The notes below the pieces were generated by a model. That model ran no database searches, had not been told where the DNA came from, and was given only the letters and a program-made list of their open reading frames with translations. Shown here one piece after another: positions 38,101 through 53,100 of a stretch of 64,000 nt of DNA (the stretch's first letter is position 1; each line of letters begins with the position of its first letter). Source of the DNA: Harmothoe impar (taxonomy: Eukaryota; Annelida; Polychaeta; Phyllodocida; Polynoidae). Location of the stretch: contig OX381705.1 of assembly GCA_947462335.1 (NCBI GenBank), positions 46,762,175 to 46,826,174 on the forward strand, written 5' to 3'. A program made the translations under genes and the position numbers.

Positions 38101-41100
38101 TCCTCACGTCCACTACCATCTCCTCACGTCCACTACTATCTCCTCACGTCCACTACCATCTCCTAACGTCCAACCCCCTCCCTCACATCCAACTTCTCAC
38201 ATCCAACCCCCTCACGTCCAACCCCCTCACGTCCAACCCCCTCACGTCCAACCCCCTCACGTCCAACCCCCTCACATCCAACCTCCTCACGTCCAACCCC
38301 CTCACATCCAACCCCCTAACGTCCAAACACCTCACATCCACCCCCCTCACATCCAACCCCCTTACGCCCAACGGCCTCATGTCCAACCTCCTCACATCCA
38401 ACCCCCTCATGTCCAAACCCCTCACATCCAACCCCCTCACGTCCAAACCCCTTGGTTATATTATGGGTAATTGAAATGTGTGGATGTATGACAGGGGTGT
38501 GGATGTATGACAGGTGGACGTGAGTGAAGCAGGTAGACGTGAGGGGAGGAGGTGGACGTGAGGGAAGGGGGTGGACCTGTGGAGATGGTAGTGGACGTGA
38601 GGAGATGGTAATGGATGTGAGGAAGCAGTAGTGGACGTGAGGATGAGGTAGTGGACATAAGGAGAAGGGGTTGGACGTGAGGAGAAGGGGTTGGACGTGA
38701 GGAGATGGTAGTAGACGTGAGGAAATAGTAGTGGACGTGAGGATGAGGTAGTGGACGTGAGGAAGTGGTAGTGGACGTGAGGAAGTGGTAGTGGACGTGA
38801 GGAGATAGTAGTGGACGTGAGGAGATGGTAGTGGATGTGAGGAGATGGTAATGGACGTGAGGAGAAGGGGTTGGACGTGAGGTAGGGGGTTGGACGTGAG
38901 GAAAGAGGTTGAACATATAATTTATAAGAGATAGTGTTGGACGTGAGGAATTAGAATGAGATAATGGTCATTTATATGTAACCCGGCAACTTACCAGTAA
39001 CTGACTGCTGCCAGGACGTCCTCAGGGCTATCTTAAAGTCAGTGAGGCTGGTCTGACTGACCATGGTGGAGATGTGCAGGAAGAAGGCTGACTGGTAGCT
39101 GAACATACTGTTAGCAGTGACTGAGATGACCAGGGAGCTGTAGAAGGTACTGGAGGTACCCACACTTATAGCATCAAGAGCCGCAGTGATCTGTACCACT
39201 GTGAGGCCTGTCGTCACAGAGGCGTCCACCAACACCCCCTTTACCTCCACCAGGAAGCCCACAGTGAACACGGTTTGTCTGTGAAGAATGAAGGTTGGAA
39301 TAGATATAGAGATAGGATTATGTGTTGTCGCATCAAAATTATTATTAGGCAAAGGAGTTCAATCTACTGCTTATCTTAGGGCTCACAATATACTTTTTTG
39401 AATATGAATTTCAATATTCGAAATAAGAGTATTGAAATGGGGTATAATAATAATTATTGAGATATAGTTTATATATATAAATGTGTGATTTACCTGAATA
39501 GCTTATATGAATATACGTTTAAAAAACGTGTTATAAAGATGTTGGCTATGGTGGTCACAAAAAACCACATGCATGTGTCTAGAGAATGAGCGAATATTAA
39601 CTAGTTGGGTATTATTTAACTTGCATATAATTTATACGCATTATAATACACACATTTCTAGCGATATTTTTTTTCAAATACGTACCCTGTCAGTGTTATC
39701 ATTTCATCCTGTACAGTCAACTTCACATTGGCTTCAACTGAAAGAAGAAGTATAATGTTTGATATGACTTTTTTCCATGGTGGATCATTCAGTTATCACG
39801 TATCGCAACATCACGTCTAACTTCTAAAAAAAATCCACAGGCCAATTCATTTTGTGTGTGTCACTGTATTAGCTTTACTGGTTAAATCACTTAGTAACCC
39901 AGACGCTCGTGCATACAGCATACAGAACATAAAACCTACCACCAAATGCCAATTTCCAGCCAAGAGCCAGAGCAGCTTCCACTTTGCTGAAGTCGGACTG
40001 CTTGACGGACTGTGTCAGGGTGAAAGTGAAGGCAGATGACTTGAGGACCAGTTGCGATGACTTGGCTGTGGACACAGTGTATTTGACGCCTGTGACTGTG
40101 GTCAGACTGAGGGAGGCCCTGAAGGCAGCCATGAACTCAGGCTGGAAGTCAGGACAGATGATGGCATCGTCAGGAGACTCTGCCCCATATCGGATGCCGT
40201 ATACGGTTTGTCTGCAATGGCAAAGGGTACATTATCTCATATAATTATCAATAGATAATGAATAGTCAGATGTTGATAATGCTCACGCCACATGATTGAA
40301 ATGTCACATCAGTAGGTCAGGCACATATTAAATAAATGTGTCACCATATATAGAGGCAATTACTGGAGAGGATAATATTATTATCATAAGGAGATTATCC
40401 TGCTTTCTCATTGTGTGATACATTGTAATAACCGTATCATGACCAGCAAAAATAAAGACCAAATCTGGGAAAATCTAACAAACATGTGGCTCCAGAGGGG
40501 CCAAGAGCAACCTGGCGACCTGGGCTGTTTTCCATGCGACCTAGTAATATAATAAAACCGACCTGGCAACTTTTGGAAAAATTTGGCTATAGCATAAATG
40601 GTCTTTGTGACTTGAGGCCCTTAATTTCGGCGACCTTTCGATCTGAGAGGGGAACCCCTCTGCACCCCCCCCCAATATGCTTACCCCTTGAACAGCATTT
40701 CCTCCTGTGAGCGAACACTGATGGTGAGTGCCTTGTACTGACTCAGAGAGCTCCAGGTTGTCACCAAGGTGGCGCTCAAGTCGCTGAAGAGAGAGGGCGT
40801 CACCATCTGATTCATCACAACCAGACACAGCTTAGCGTTAGCCACAAAGCCAGCAGCTGCCGTATTACTGGCCACTACTTCACTATACTTCTTATCTGTA
40901 CCAGAGATTGTCACTGAGTCCAGGTACTGCTTGACAGAAGTAGTGGTCACCTTCTCTGTGAATTGGGCATTGACTGTGGTAGAATCTGCAGTCAGGGTAT
41001 AGAGGAGTTGTACCATTGCTGATCTGCAATAAAAACAGTCGAACACGATACTGATCAGAATGATAATTATGTTGCTATTCAATGCACACTATTAGAACCA

Positions 41101-44100
41101 ACAATTATTAATTGATCAATGGTACCAGTATATATGTGTCCAGGGTATCTAGAGTAAGACGCTCTTCATGCATGGTTACATTTGTTTCTAATCATTTTGC
41201 TTTTATGAAACTTAAATTGGTATGGTAATATATCGCACACCACACTAAACTCAGGTTATCTAGTATGGTATGGTTAATATTTTATCAATGTATCATCCAA
41301 AGACACCGGTCTTGACTTACCCATCAGCAGCGAGCCCCTCCTCCTGACCAATGATTGTCACCTTCCAGCTCATTTGCGAATCTTAAAGAGTCAATACCAT
41401 TTTCATTACTGCTTCGGACAAATCGATTTTGAGAAGAATCATTTCAGTGTAGGACCATTGTGGGGTTCATCAATCGATTAACACCTTATACATACAATGG
41501 GTACCAGTTTACATTGGATTATTATGTCTGGCGGTCATGGATACGGTGAAAACATTTTTGGTTGAGAATCAAAACATAGGGCGAATAGGTTCAAGAGGGA
41601 AAAATACACAATCAATCCAATCAACCATATTATTATATGCCATGGCGATTCATAGCATTTACTGTATTCATATATTGGTTAGGCGTTATGTTGATCAAAC
41701 AGGAACGCATGATCAAATGCATGGAACAAATTATAATAACAACTAGGATGCAAAGGTTCTGCTCTAGGATTTGCACACCGTAGGTGTGGTGACCGGCAAC
41801 CAAATTAGGATTAAAAGGTTATTGTCTAAGATAAACGGGACGGGATAAACGGAGAACGGGATAAACGGAGAACGGGATAAACGGAGAACGGGATAAACGG
41901 AGAACGGGATAAACGGAGAACGGGATAAACGGAGAACGGGATAAACGGAGAACGGGATAAACGGAGAACGGGATAAACGGAGAACGGGATAAACGGAGAA
42001 CGGGATAAACAGGGAACGGGATAATTGGAGAACGGGATAAACGGAAAACGGGATAAACGGAGAACGGGAGAAAGGGAGAACGGGAAACCGGAAGAAAGGG
42101 AGAATGGGATAAACGGAGAACAGGATAAACGGAGAGCGGGATAAAGGGAGAGCGAGATAAAGGGAGAGCAGGATAAAGGGGGAGCGGGATAAACGGAGAG
42201 CGGGATAAACGGAGAACGGGATAAACGGAGAGCGGGATAAACGGAGAACGGGATAAACAGAGAACGGGATAAACGGAAAACAGGATAAACGGAGAACGGG
42301 ATAAACGGAGAATGGGATAAACGGAGAACGGGAGAAAGGGAGAACGGGAGAAAGGGAGAACGGGAAACCGGGAGAAAGGGAGAACGGGATAAAGGGAGAA
42401 CAGGATAAATGGAGAGCGGGATAGCGTTAAATATGAACGGGATAAACAGAGAACGGCCTAAACGGAGAACGGGCTAAACGGAGAACGGGCTAAACGCAGA
42501 ACGGGCTAAATGGAGAAAGGGAGAAACAGAGAACGGGAGAAACAGAGAACGGGAGAAAGGGAGAACGGGAGAAAGGGAGAACGGGAGAAAGGGAGAAAGG
42601 GAGAAGGGAAGAAAGGGATAAACGTAGAGCGGGATAAACGGAGAACGGGATAAACGGAGAGCAGGATAAACGGAGAATGGGATAAACGGAGAACGGGCTA
42701 AACGGAAAACGGGATAAACGGAGAACGGGAGAAAGGGAGAAGGGGATAAACAGAGAACAGGATAAAGGGAGAGCGGGATAAACGGAGAGCGGGATAAACG
42801 GAGAACGGGATAAATGAAGAACGGGCTAAACGGAGAACGGGCTAAACGGAGAATGGGAGAAACAGAGAACGGGAGAAACAGAGAACGGGAGAAAGGGAGA
42901 ACGGGATAAAGGGAGAGCGGGATAAACGGAGAGCGGGATAAACGGAGAACGGGATAAACAGAGAGCGGGATAAACAGAGAATGGGATAAACGGAGAATGG
43001 GATAAACGGAAAACGGGATAAACGGAGAACCGGAGAAAGGGAGAACGGGAAACCGGGAGAAAGGGAGAACGGGATAAACGGAGAACAGGATAAATTGAGA
43101 GCGGGATAAAGGGAGAGCGGAATAAAGGGAGAGCGGGATAAACGGAGAGCGGGATAAACGGAGAATGGGATAAACGGAGAGCGGGATAAACGGAGAACGG
43201 GCTAAATGGAGAACAGGATAAACGGAGAACGGGCTAAACGCAGAACGGGCTAAGCAGAGAACGGGCTAAACGGAGAACGGGATAAACAGAGAACAGCCTA
43301 AACGGAGAACGGGCTAAACGGAGAACGGGAGAAACAGAAAACGGGAGAAACAGAGAACGGGAGAAAGGGAGAACGGGAGAACGGGATAAACGGAGAACAG
43401 GATAAATGAAGAACGGGCTAAACGGAGAACGGGCTAAACAGAGAACGGGAGAAACAGAGAACGGGAGAAACAGAGAACGGGAGAAAGGGAGAACGGGAGA
43501 ACGGGATAAACGGAGAACAGGATAAAGGGAGAGCGGGATAAACGGAGAACGGGATAAACGGAGAACGGGATAAACGGAAAACGGGATAAACGGAAAACGG
43601 GATAAACGGAGAACGGAAGAAAGGGAGAACGGGATAAACGGAGAACGGGATAAACAGAGAACGGGATAAACGGAGAACACATAGGTACCAATATAATCCG
43701 ACAAAACGAAAATCGCAAATATCTTCGCTGTGTACGCTCCGATCGGCCCGATTTTCGGAAGGGTAGGAGAACTTCAAAATCGTTTTTAGGTCAAAATCGT
43801 TTAGGGGCTCAAAATCGGTTTTGGGGGCAAAATCGGTTTTGGAGGCAAAATCATCTGCAGCTCATGCCGCCCCGCGGCCAACCCGACACGTCGAACCAGA
43901 AACGAAGCTGCAACGAAGATGGTGTCGCTGCTGACGCTCCGATCGACTCGCTTTTTCAGCCGAGACGTAAAACAGCGGTTACGCGCTGCCGGGCGCTGAC
44001 GCCCACAGCCACCTGCTCGCCCCCAGCCACCTGCTTTCCCACAGCCACCTGCTCACCTATAGCCACCACCTGGAATTCGATTATATATGACTTCCAATAT

Positions 44101-47100
44101 ATGAAATTAGGGTAGCTTCTTCTGGCGATTACGATTCTGCTGTCAGAAATGAGAAATAACGTACTGTACTCAAATTAGATAATTCATTCGACTTTCTAAT
44201 GACAAAAGCGGTATGTGTGAGGCTTGTGGTGGCCTGGTAAGTAGCAGAGAGCGGCATAGGAAATAGCAGACGACATTCACTATATAGTTAACCCTTTGAG
44301 GCCAACATTACCCATTACTATATTCGTATTACAAGGTGTACAGTGTGTTGGGGATGGGTGTATATAGAAGGCCTTAAAGGGTTATTATCCAGCTGTCACA
44401 AACATGTTGCCACTTCCCTTTAAGGGCCGCAATGTACAGATTAAGCCACCGCGGTGGTACTGGGGAGCTTCTATGGGAGGTGTGATAACCTTGGGCGGGC
44501 TCCAGTGAGTTTTCAAATGCCATGTACCTATTGAAAACTCAGCAGACCGGAATGAGCAGTGCATTCTGGGTGGGAGTCATAGACCATATGGGGCTAGGTA
44601 TATTTTAGCGGATTGTGAGCTAGGCAATGCTGAGGAATGGGAGGAGTCGGCGGAATTAGTTTATAATCACCCTGGCAGAGGGCAGCAGTTCAAGGGGTCT
44701 AGTACTAATCCTACGGAGAATAGAGGCTATGCTGCTAGGGTGCTCGGTCCGATCCCTCAATGCTATTTCAATGGGCGCGCAGCTCGGCTGTCTGAGCTTA
44801 CGGGGCTTTGTCTACCTTAATTCCTGACCGGACACATAGTGCCGGTCAATAATAAGTATCGGCGATGTACCAATTCCACAACATAGCTAAATGTAATGTT
44901 ATATCTTACCCTAGTGTGGTCTAATACTTGTACCGATGTTGCACGCTATGTGCAATTCCAACATACCCTCTTAAATAGCACATAATCAACACGGCTGATA
45001 TTTTTCAATATCCATTTATAAAGAGATCACCTTCCGGCCCATATTTCTGATAAAGTGCATGCCATTACCAACATAACCAATGATAAACAAAAAAACAACT
45101 ATCTATAGCAGCGATATACACCACAACCAACACACATGCACACACGTCTGCAGACTGGTGTTTACAGCAAACCTACCTTTTGGCAACACCTTCTCAAAAT
45201 CTGTATGGAATGACATATGCTCAATGACAACAGAGCTGATACACATACTAAAAGGAATATAGTAAAATACATGCAGTATGAAGTACGTACACACACGCTA
45301 AAGACCAGTTACACCTACAAGTTGACTCTCTATGTGGTCACATGAGTTCCTTGTGCTATAGTTCTTATCAACGACTATTGGACAGCTTGACATCTGCGAA
45401 TGGAGAGCATCACTGAGCATAGCCTTAAGATACTATAGAACGAATGAATTTGCGAGAGGAAGCCTTATCATAACCCTAACTATGGATAGCAGAATATGAG
45501 CTGAAGTAATAATATAAGTAAAAGGTACAACAGTACAAAGACTATCAGATAGTGCTATAGAACTGTAGAATGAGCTCAAGTAATGCTATAAGTACAAGAA
45601 ACAAAGATTCCCTGATAGTAACAACAGTTCCCTTTCTATGCTCACCTTTGGATTTGTCTACCCAGGTCTGCTCCAATGCCGTCTGCACTGACACAAAGTC
45701 CACTTCCTTGATCTTCTCAGTTAACACTATGGAGAAGGCCGAGCTCTTCTGCACAAAACTCTTGGTGTTGGTTACGGCGGCTATGGTGATCTTCTCCTGC
45801 CTGGAGGTGGTGATGAGACTTAAGGTGGCCTCCAGGGTCTCCAGACTCAGGCTCTGTTGGATCACAGCGCCCTCTGCAGTCTCCACGAAGAAGCTGAAGC
45901 CTGTCACCAGCTCGCTGCAAGGGTATTATTGGTGAAACGTTCTTGACTCGCATAGAATTATGATAATGACGGTAGCTAAATAGCCGGCTTCGATCCCCTA
46001 GACCCCAAATTCGACATGGCGACATGGGTCATTTTCGGGCTTAGGGAGTGATCATTTATTATCAACAGGGGGGGGTGGTGGATTTGGGGGGGGGGCAAAA
46101 AAATTTGGACCCCTTGACCGGGGGGGGGGGCAAAAAAATTTGGACCCCTCTTGGGGGGGGCAAAAAAATGTAACCTGTTTTGAGCCAAAAAGCCCGCGCG
46201 TTACTATGCTTCAAAGGGCCCGCGCGCGAGCCGATTTTCGACCCTAAGGGGGGGGGTAAAAAATTTTGACCCCTTGACCGGGGGGGGTAAAAAATTTCGC
46301 GCGCTCCGCACGGAAACCCACCACCCCCCCCCTGTTGTTAAAAAATGATCACTCCCTTAGTGACATGGGAAAGGAAGAAAGAATAGATAGCACATCGACC
46401 AGGGGCCCATACTTAGCAGAGTAGATTTTGTAAAATAATGAAGCCCATATTTATAAGCAAAGGGCACGTAGACAAATGTCATTTGCATTTTCTAGTAAAC
46501 GAAAACAATTTAGAAAAACCTGATTACCAAGAGATACATAATTAGGATTAGGATTCCTCAAATATAAGTATTTGCAATACGAACGTTTCCAACACTGCAT
46601 GAACATTGTTTTTTAAGCTTTTTGGGCGGTCTTACGTGCAGTAAATGTCTTGTAAATTTTGTGACTTTAATCATTCTGCTTTTTTCTTAAATGCCATCGT
46701 TCATGCTGTGCAATGCTTGATTTACTTACCCATTCGTTCCAATGAATTCCTGTGTTGCAGCGAACTTCAGGCTCACAGAAGAAAGTGCTGTAAGGTAGAA
46801 AAGTCTTAGCTGATCACATGCAATTTAGAATAGTAGAAATGTCAGCTCTAACACTAAGTAATGAATTGAGGTACCTGACTCTTCAAAAGAGTATTTGTAC
46901 TGTCTATACTTTCTTTAGTTGTGATAAACCTTCAGGAATGCAGAGCATTGCTAGATCCCAAAAGTTGCATGATAATTGATGATTGGTGAAATCAAGCACC
47001 AATCCAGCAGAGGAAACTTGATGTAATCTAGCGTCTGTCGATCTCTGCTCACAAGCCATTTATATGATAGTCTGTCATTTTAGTACATATCTATAACATA

Positions 47101-50100
47101 TATGTGGCTCCAGAGGGGTCAAAAGCGACCTGGCGACCTGGACCGTTTTGATGGCGACTTTCGACCTAATGCAATAATAAAAGTGACCTGGCGACTTTTA
47201 GATAAAATTCACAGTACTTAAGGGGGTCCAAAAAAGCGACTTTGTGACCTGGGCCCCTTAATTTCGGCGACTTTCCGACCTGAGGGGGGGGGGACCCCTC
47301 TGCACCCCCATATATGGGGTTACTTACATACATCAGTCCTGTGGTAAGCATCCGTTAACTCAATAAGGATCTTCTCTCTGTCTTCCTTTGTGATTGATGT
47401 CTTGAGGTACACAGTGGTAGCCTGAGACATGGTCCTGACAGTCTTCACAGATACGGACGTCTCCACTGTAATGCCTGCCGACACCAGAACAGAAGAGGCC
47501 GCAACCTTCGTCTCCAACGTGGTCACGTCAATGTTGGCCACCTGCCTATAGTCTATGGTAGTGGACGAGCTTGTTCGGATGGAGAAGCCCACTTTGATCT
47601 TTGTTTCACTTTGAGAAGGGATTAACATAATGATCATATGAGTGGCAGTGAGTAAGAAAGTATACATGCAGGTCAGTTTAGAGTCTTTCGGAGTATTCCA
47701 ACTTAAGTGATCAGAAACTTGAAAAGCCTTTAGAAGTATGTGAGGTAAAGGATGAATTCTTCTGCTATGAAAACAATGCAGGCATCCACTCAGGTGTGGA
47801 TAACTCCCTGATACATAAATGTAGGCTTATCCGTATTTTATCACCTACCTTATGACATTATAAAGCATACCATAAGCCCAAAAGTAATATATCCCTGACG
47901 ATAAAAACGCCCTTGAAACCATATTTAACTAAATTGTGAGAAAAAGAGTTAAGCTCTAAAATAGCTGTTGATTCTTTCAGGTAATGTAACAAGTTTTAAA
48001 CATACCCAGTAGCCGTGATAACTTCCTCCTGTGACACTATCACAACACTGACACCCTGTGCAGCGAGCTCTGTGGTGAATAGAGTAATGTGATAATATCA
48101 TATTCAACGAGAACCTATCTGAACGCAATATGTACCAATATGGGACAACATTATAGACTTACATTTCTATCAATCCTATTGGAAGAAAAGCTGTTGTACA
48201 AAATACTGATACCGTGTGCCCAGCAGAAATACACGCCTTAATTTGACTGATCATTGCTTCGTAGAAATCGGACATACGCAGCATAACTGTACACATAATT
48301 GCAGACTTGTCAGCTGCATATCTGTAAACATAGCTTTAGGCAAAACCTACCAGGGTTAGCAGCTATTAAAGTGGCAGTCATGGCAGCTTCCATCTCAACC
48401 TTAGCTGCACCCTTGACAGACGTAGATATGATAGTGGTGGCTAGGCTCTTGGTCTCAATGGTAGTCATGGACGAGATGTCCACCACAGCAGTGGAGTAGG
48501 TCTTGGAGGTCCCAGTAATGGTGACTGAGGACAGGACAGAGGTGATCTTGGTCGTGCTGACCCGCAGCATAGTGAGTGATGACTGGATCTTCCCACCCAC
48601 CTTCACAGAGTACTGAATACGGGTGAAGCTCTGGCTGTAAAAGATAATACACACACATGCCTTATGGTTATTTGAGTGTCTTGAACTATGTTTTCTAGGG
48701 CTGCTCTAGGTTCTACAACTATACCAAGAGGAATTATTCAATATTATTTACCAAGACATCTTTGGATTCCTGTCAACGTTTAAACAATGATTGTGCCTGC
48801 AGATGGGTCAAAAGCGACCTGGAGACCCGGGCCGTTTTGGAGGCGACTTTCGACCTAAGGCAATAATAAAAGTGACCTAGCGACTTTTGGGCAAAAATGA
48901 CAATATGTTAAAAGGTCCAAAAAAGCGACTTTTTGACCTGGACCCCTTAATTTCGGCGACTTTCCGACCTCAGGGGGGGACCCCTCTGCACCCCCATGAT
49001 TGAAACTTCATATCAACCTTCCGCTTTTATCAAATACCTGACTAACTAAATATCCAATGACATCAAAACGTAGCAAATAAGAATCCCATCCACATACCCA
49101 AGTTCATTGACAACCTCAAACTGCCGTAGTATAGTCACAGACACGGTCTTGATATCCACGATACTGTGGGTTTCTGTGAAGGCAGTTACGATGGATGTCT
49201 GAACAGAGACCAGGTCCGACCTCTGTATCGATGTGCTCAGGGAGAAGGAGAAGAGTTCTGCCACCCTGAACTGGGCAGAAGCCACAGTCGTCTCTACAGC
49301 CTTTATGAGCACACCCTTGGCTGTCTTGATGCTGGCGGTGGAGAGCGCTGAGCTAATGGCTGTCCATTTGGCTGCCTTAATGTCCACTGAGCGGAACACC
49401 TTGGTCGCAGACGTTACAGAGAACAGCACGCTATAGCTGATAACCCTGTAAATCCATGGGAAAGTAACATTACAAAATGATATGCTAACATCTTTTATTC
49501 ATTCTGATATTAAGAGGATAGTTATCTACCAGTATTTGATATTTTATGTGCAGGACTGGTACCATATGGTATGATTTACCTAAATAGTTGGTCATTTACT
49601 ATTATAATCAATGCAATTACTTCATAAACAAGGCCCTCCTCTATGCCGAATTGAAGGATGGTGCAACATTCTAAAGAGTTATCGCAGTCAAGGTCCGAAT
49701 AGCCAAGTTGAATAGCTAACACATTTAGAATATATATATACTTATTAAAGCTAAAATTAGGAATGAACTATGTAATGGGTGTGGACCACCAAATTCGACA
49801 TGGCGACATGGCTTTTTCTTAAAATCGACAATCGACATGAGGCCTAGTGACATGCGACATGAGGCACAAAAAATTTAGTGACAGGCGACATGAGCAATTC
49901 TTAAAATCGACATGGGATATGGGCATTATTAAGCGACATTGACATGCGACATGGCCATTTTTTAAGATCGACAATTGACATGGTGACCCCCCATCCAGAG
50001 CCCCTATGTACATAATGATCGGATGACTCACCCCTTAACATCCACAAACTCCTCCTGGGTGATGACCTTTATGGAAGGCGTCTGCAGTCCAGATGCTGTG

Positions 50101-53100
50101 CCAATAACAGTCGTCATGGAGGACTCAAAGCTGCTGAATGAGCTGATGCTCATCTTCTGGTCAATTGTGGTACTGTGCAGCTCGGAGCGCTCAATGAGTA
50201 GCTCGGCAGACTGGGAGACTGAAATGACTGAGCTGTAGGAGGTCGAGGTGGTGGTACTGGAGGACATGGAGAAGGACAGAGAGGTGGTCAGCTCTGTGGT
50301 GGACAGCTTCTTCACAACCCTGGAGCTGATGACCGTAGTGCCCGACTTGACGAAGTAGAACACCTGGCGAGTGGTCACCCTGGAGGATGGAAAATGTAAG
50401 GTGATTATTATCATTCTACCCACGTATTCAAATGCAAAATTTATGCTGTAGCCTATGGAGTTGATGATCCGCCTAAATTAAGTTCATTTCCCATATCTAA
50501 TCTTTTTGAGTTTTACAGAAATTATGTATTGATTGAATAACTGTACCAGTGTTGATTGAGGTACAAAGAGGTTACCCCCCCGTGTTCTCAGTCAATTTGT
50601 AACAAATGTCTACATTATTGCATCAAACATTAACGGGAGTGTCATAATACTGGATCTACACACGAATTATTTTCAAGGAGCTAATTAGCAAGCTAAAGGC
50701 ACACATTACTAATTTAACTAGACCTACCCTGTAGCACTGAGCATCTCCGCCTGGCGCGCCACTGTCACCTTCAGATCAGTCATACTACTGAACTCTGTAC
50801 GAGTTTTTATAGTGGTCAGTATCTTGGATTCTAAGGTAGTGATATCGGAGCTCACGACTGCAACATCCAAGAAGAATGAGAATGATGAGGACACATCAAC
50901 CAGGGTTTTCATAACTGTTTTCTTTACGAACGTGTACCCTCCAACCTTGACCAGTTCTTTCTGGTTCAGTTCGACCATGACGTCTTCTGTGGAGATGGGT
51001 GCAATGATGGCGGGGTTGACCTGGGTCTCTCCTGACTTGATCTGCATCAGTACCTGAGTGAAGGTTGATCTGGAACAAGGTGTCAAACATTTATCAATAT
51101 CTCAGCAGGAACATCATAATTATTATCTGCTCGATATAAGAACCATAATACACATATCAGGAGAAACTAAAGTCTGTATGTTCATAACATGGCTCTTTAG
51201 TATATCAGCATATCACAAACACAATCCACTTCTTTTTTTTGGGGGGGGCGAGTTGGTAGTTATCAAATGGGAATTGGGCATTGGCTAATCCATGGTCTAT
51301 AACCCAGTTTCAATCTCATATTTGCGATAATTTATACTGGTATTTTAATGATATTCTTTCTAGTAAGGACAACCTTACCCCTCAGCACTGAACTGTTGTA
51401 CCATCTTGACAGATTTCACCTCCACTTTTGTTGTGATGATGACTGAAGTCTGAGAAGTGGTAGCTGGAGCAGAGGAAGAAAAAAAGTGGATTCAAAAAAC
51501 ATTTTAAGACATATTATACGAATCCATGGAAATAAAGTTCGCTGCACATTTATTCCATGCTTCATACATTGATTGCAAGCTCTTAAAGAATAAGATGCTG
51601 ATGATTTTATAATAGAAATCAATAACACCAACAACATAGTATGGCGACGAAAGATTTCTTTTCAAAACATAGTGTATCTTCGGGTATCAATGATAGTTAG
51701 GCAATACATAATTCGAAGTGAGATCTTTACTACATAACATGCCACAACAAAATGAGGAATTCTCCATACATGTTCAAAACGTAAAAAGGTAAAATGCACC
51801 ACAACCACAAACTATATTACGATTCACATGCACATTTGATTAGATCCGCACTGAAAGGCGATTGATGAAAATGCTACACCACTATGCAAAGCTTAAAATC
51901 ATTATGAATTACGCCTGTTATCAATTTTAGCCTGGTTAATGATTTGATTTGAACTGTGATAGTTTTAGTTGTGTTATGTAATGGGGTTCAGTTTATCTGG
52001 GAGGCTAATATTTGAAATCATTAAGTAATGCATTGTTTCTTGATCTTCATGATTCGTTCACATCTTATTGATATAGGCTTTCCATATGGTACATTGAAAT
52101 CTAAAATCAGTTTTAGTAAAAGTCTTGGTATGTCTTATGTTGCCTGGATAATCCCAACCTCAACGATGGACATGGAGTGCAAACGCAATGTTATTAGTAT
52201 ATTATACATGAAATTAATATGTTTTGCAATTTATTGATCAGCTCGATACCATGCAATTACCATGCATGAAGATATCGTGCTGTATTCACTCTGTTGTATT
52301 ATAGCATATTATATTTAATATGATCCATGGCCCACCTAGGTATATTATAACATTGACTTTTCCTGTCACCAACTATAACTCACCACGTTTTCGCCTTCTT
52401 CGTTTATCATTGTCGTCTAAAAGAATTATTAAAGTTCAGTGAGCTATGCATAAGACATTTACTGTTTATACCCGTGTTATCCTCATGACATCTATATAGA
52501 TAAATACTAAGTACTAGCACATATAATACAACATTATCTAAAGTTAGCGTATTAGTAATATGTAAAGCAGCCATTTATGTTTCCAAAGTCTTGGGAATTG
52601 CCTAATATACATCCTACTTGATATTATGAATGCACAGATGCAGCGGCCCAATAGGCTCAACAGCCACTGCATATAATTATTGTATACCCAAGCTATGATC
52701 TTATGACGTACTTACTATATGACTTGATCTACTGAATACAGCTCATAACAGCTCTAAATCATCACTCACATTCACCAGCAGTTGCTAAAGTCTAGCACTA
52801 TTCATGAAGATCAGAAACGCCGCATAGTACATTGTTGCAATATTCTTTTTGTCGTTATGATTGATGAATGCTGCGTTCGATCACTAGGGCTGCATTCATG
52901 CATCATGACGACCAAGGATATAACAATGACCTAAAGGGTCTAGTGCATTATGTCTAATATTAGGGCTGAAAGTTTATACTCACTGACAACAGACTGGACA
53001 GACTCGCTCAATGCCTTGGTATCAGCTTCCGAGAACTCGCCATCCACCGTTACAGAGGCACATTGGGACTTCCGTACTACCTGCGTCTCAGACGAGGAGG

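Noticed and set aside
38085..38916. ORFs on both strands with [10 protein letters not shown] or [12 protein letters not shown] repeats
   Set aside because: They are frames of the two minisatellites in an intron of the membrane protein gene.
41840..43680. CRISPR-like appearance of regular short repeats
   Set aside because: Units are contiguous with no unique spacers, and the setting is a eukaryotic intron.
43234..43777. Long minus-strand ORFs of 94-156 codons with [17 protein letters not shown] repeats
   Set aside because: They are translations of the 16 bp minisatellite; three frames stay open because the unit lacks stops.
45080..45300. Possible extra exon ending AAAAGGTAGG on the minus strand in the unit 13 intron
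   Set aside because: No acceptor in phase was found, and units 13 A and B already join in frame.
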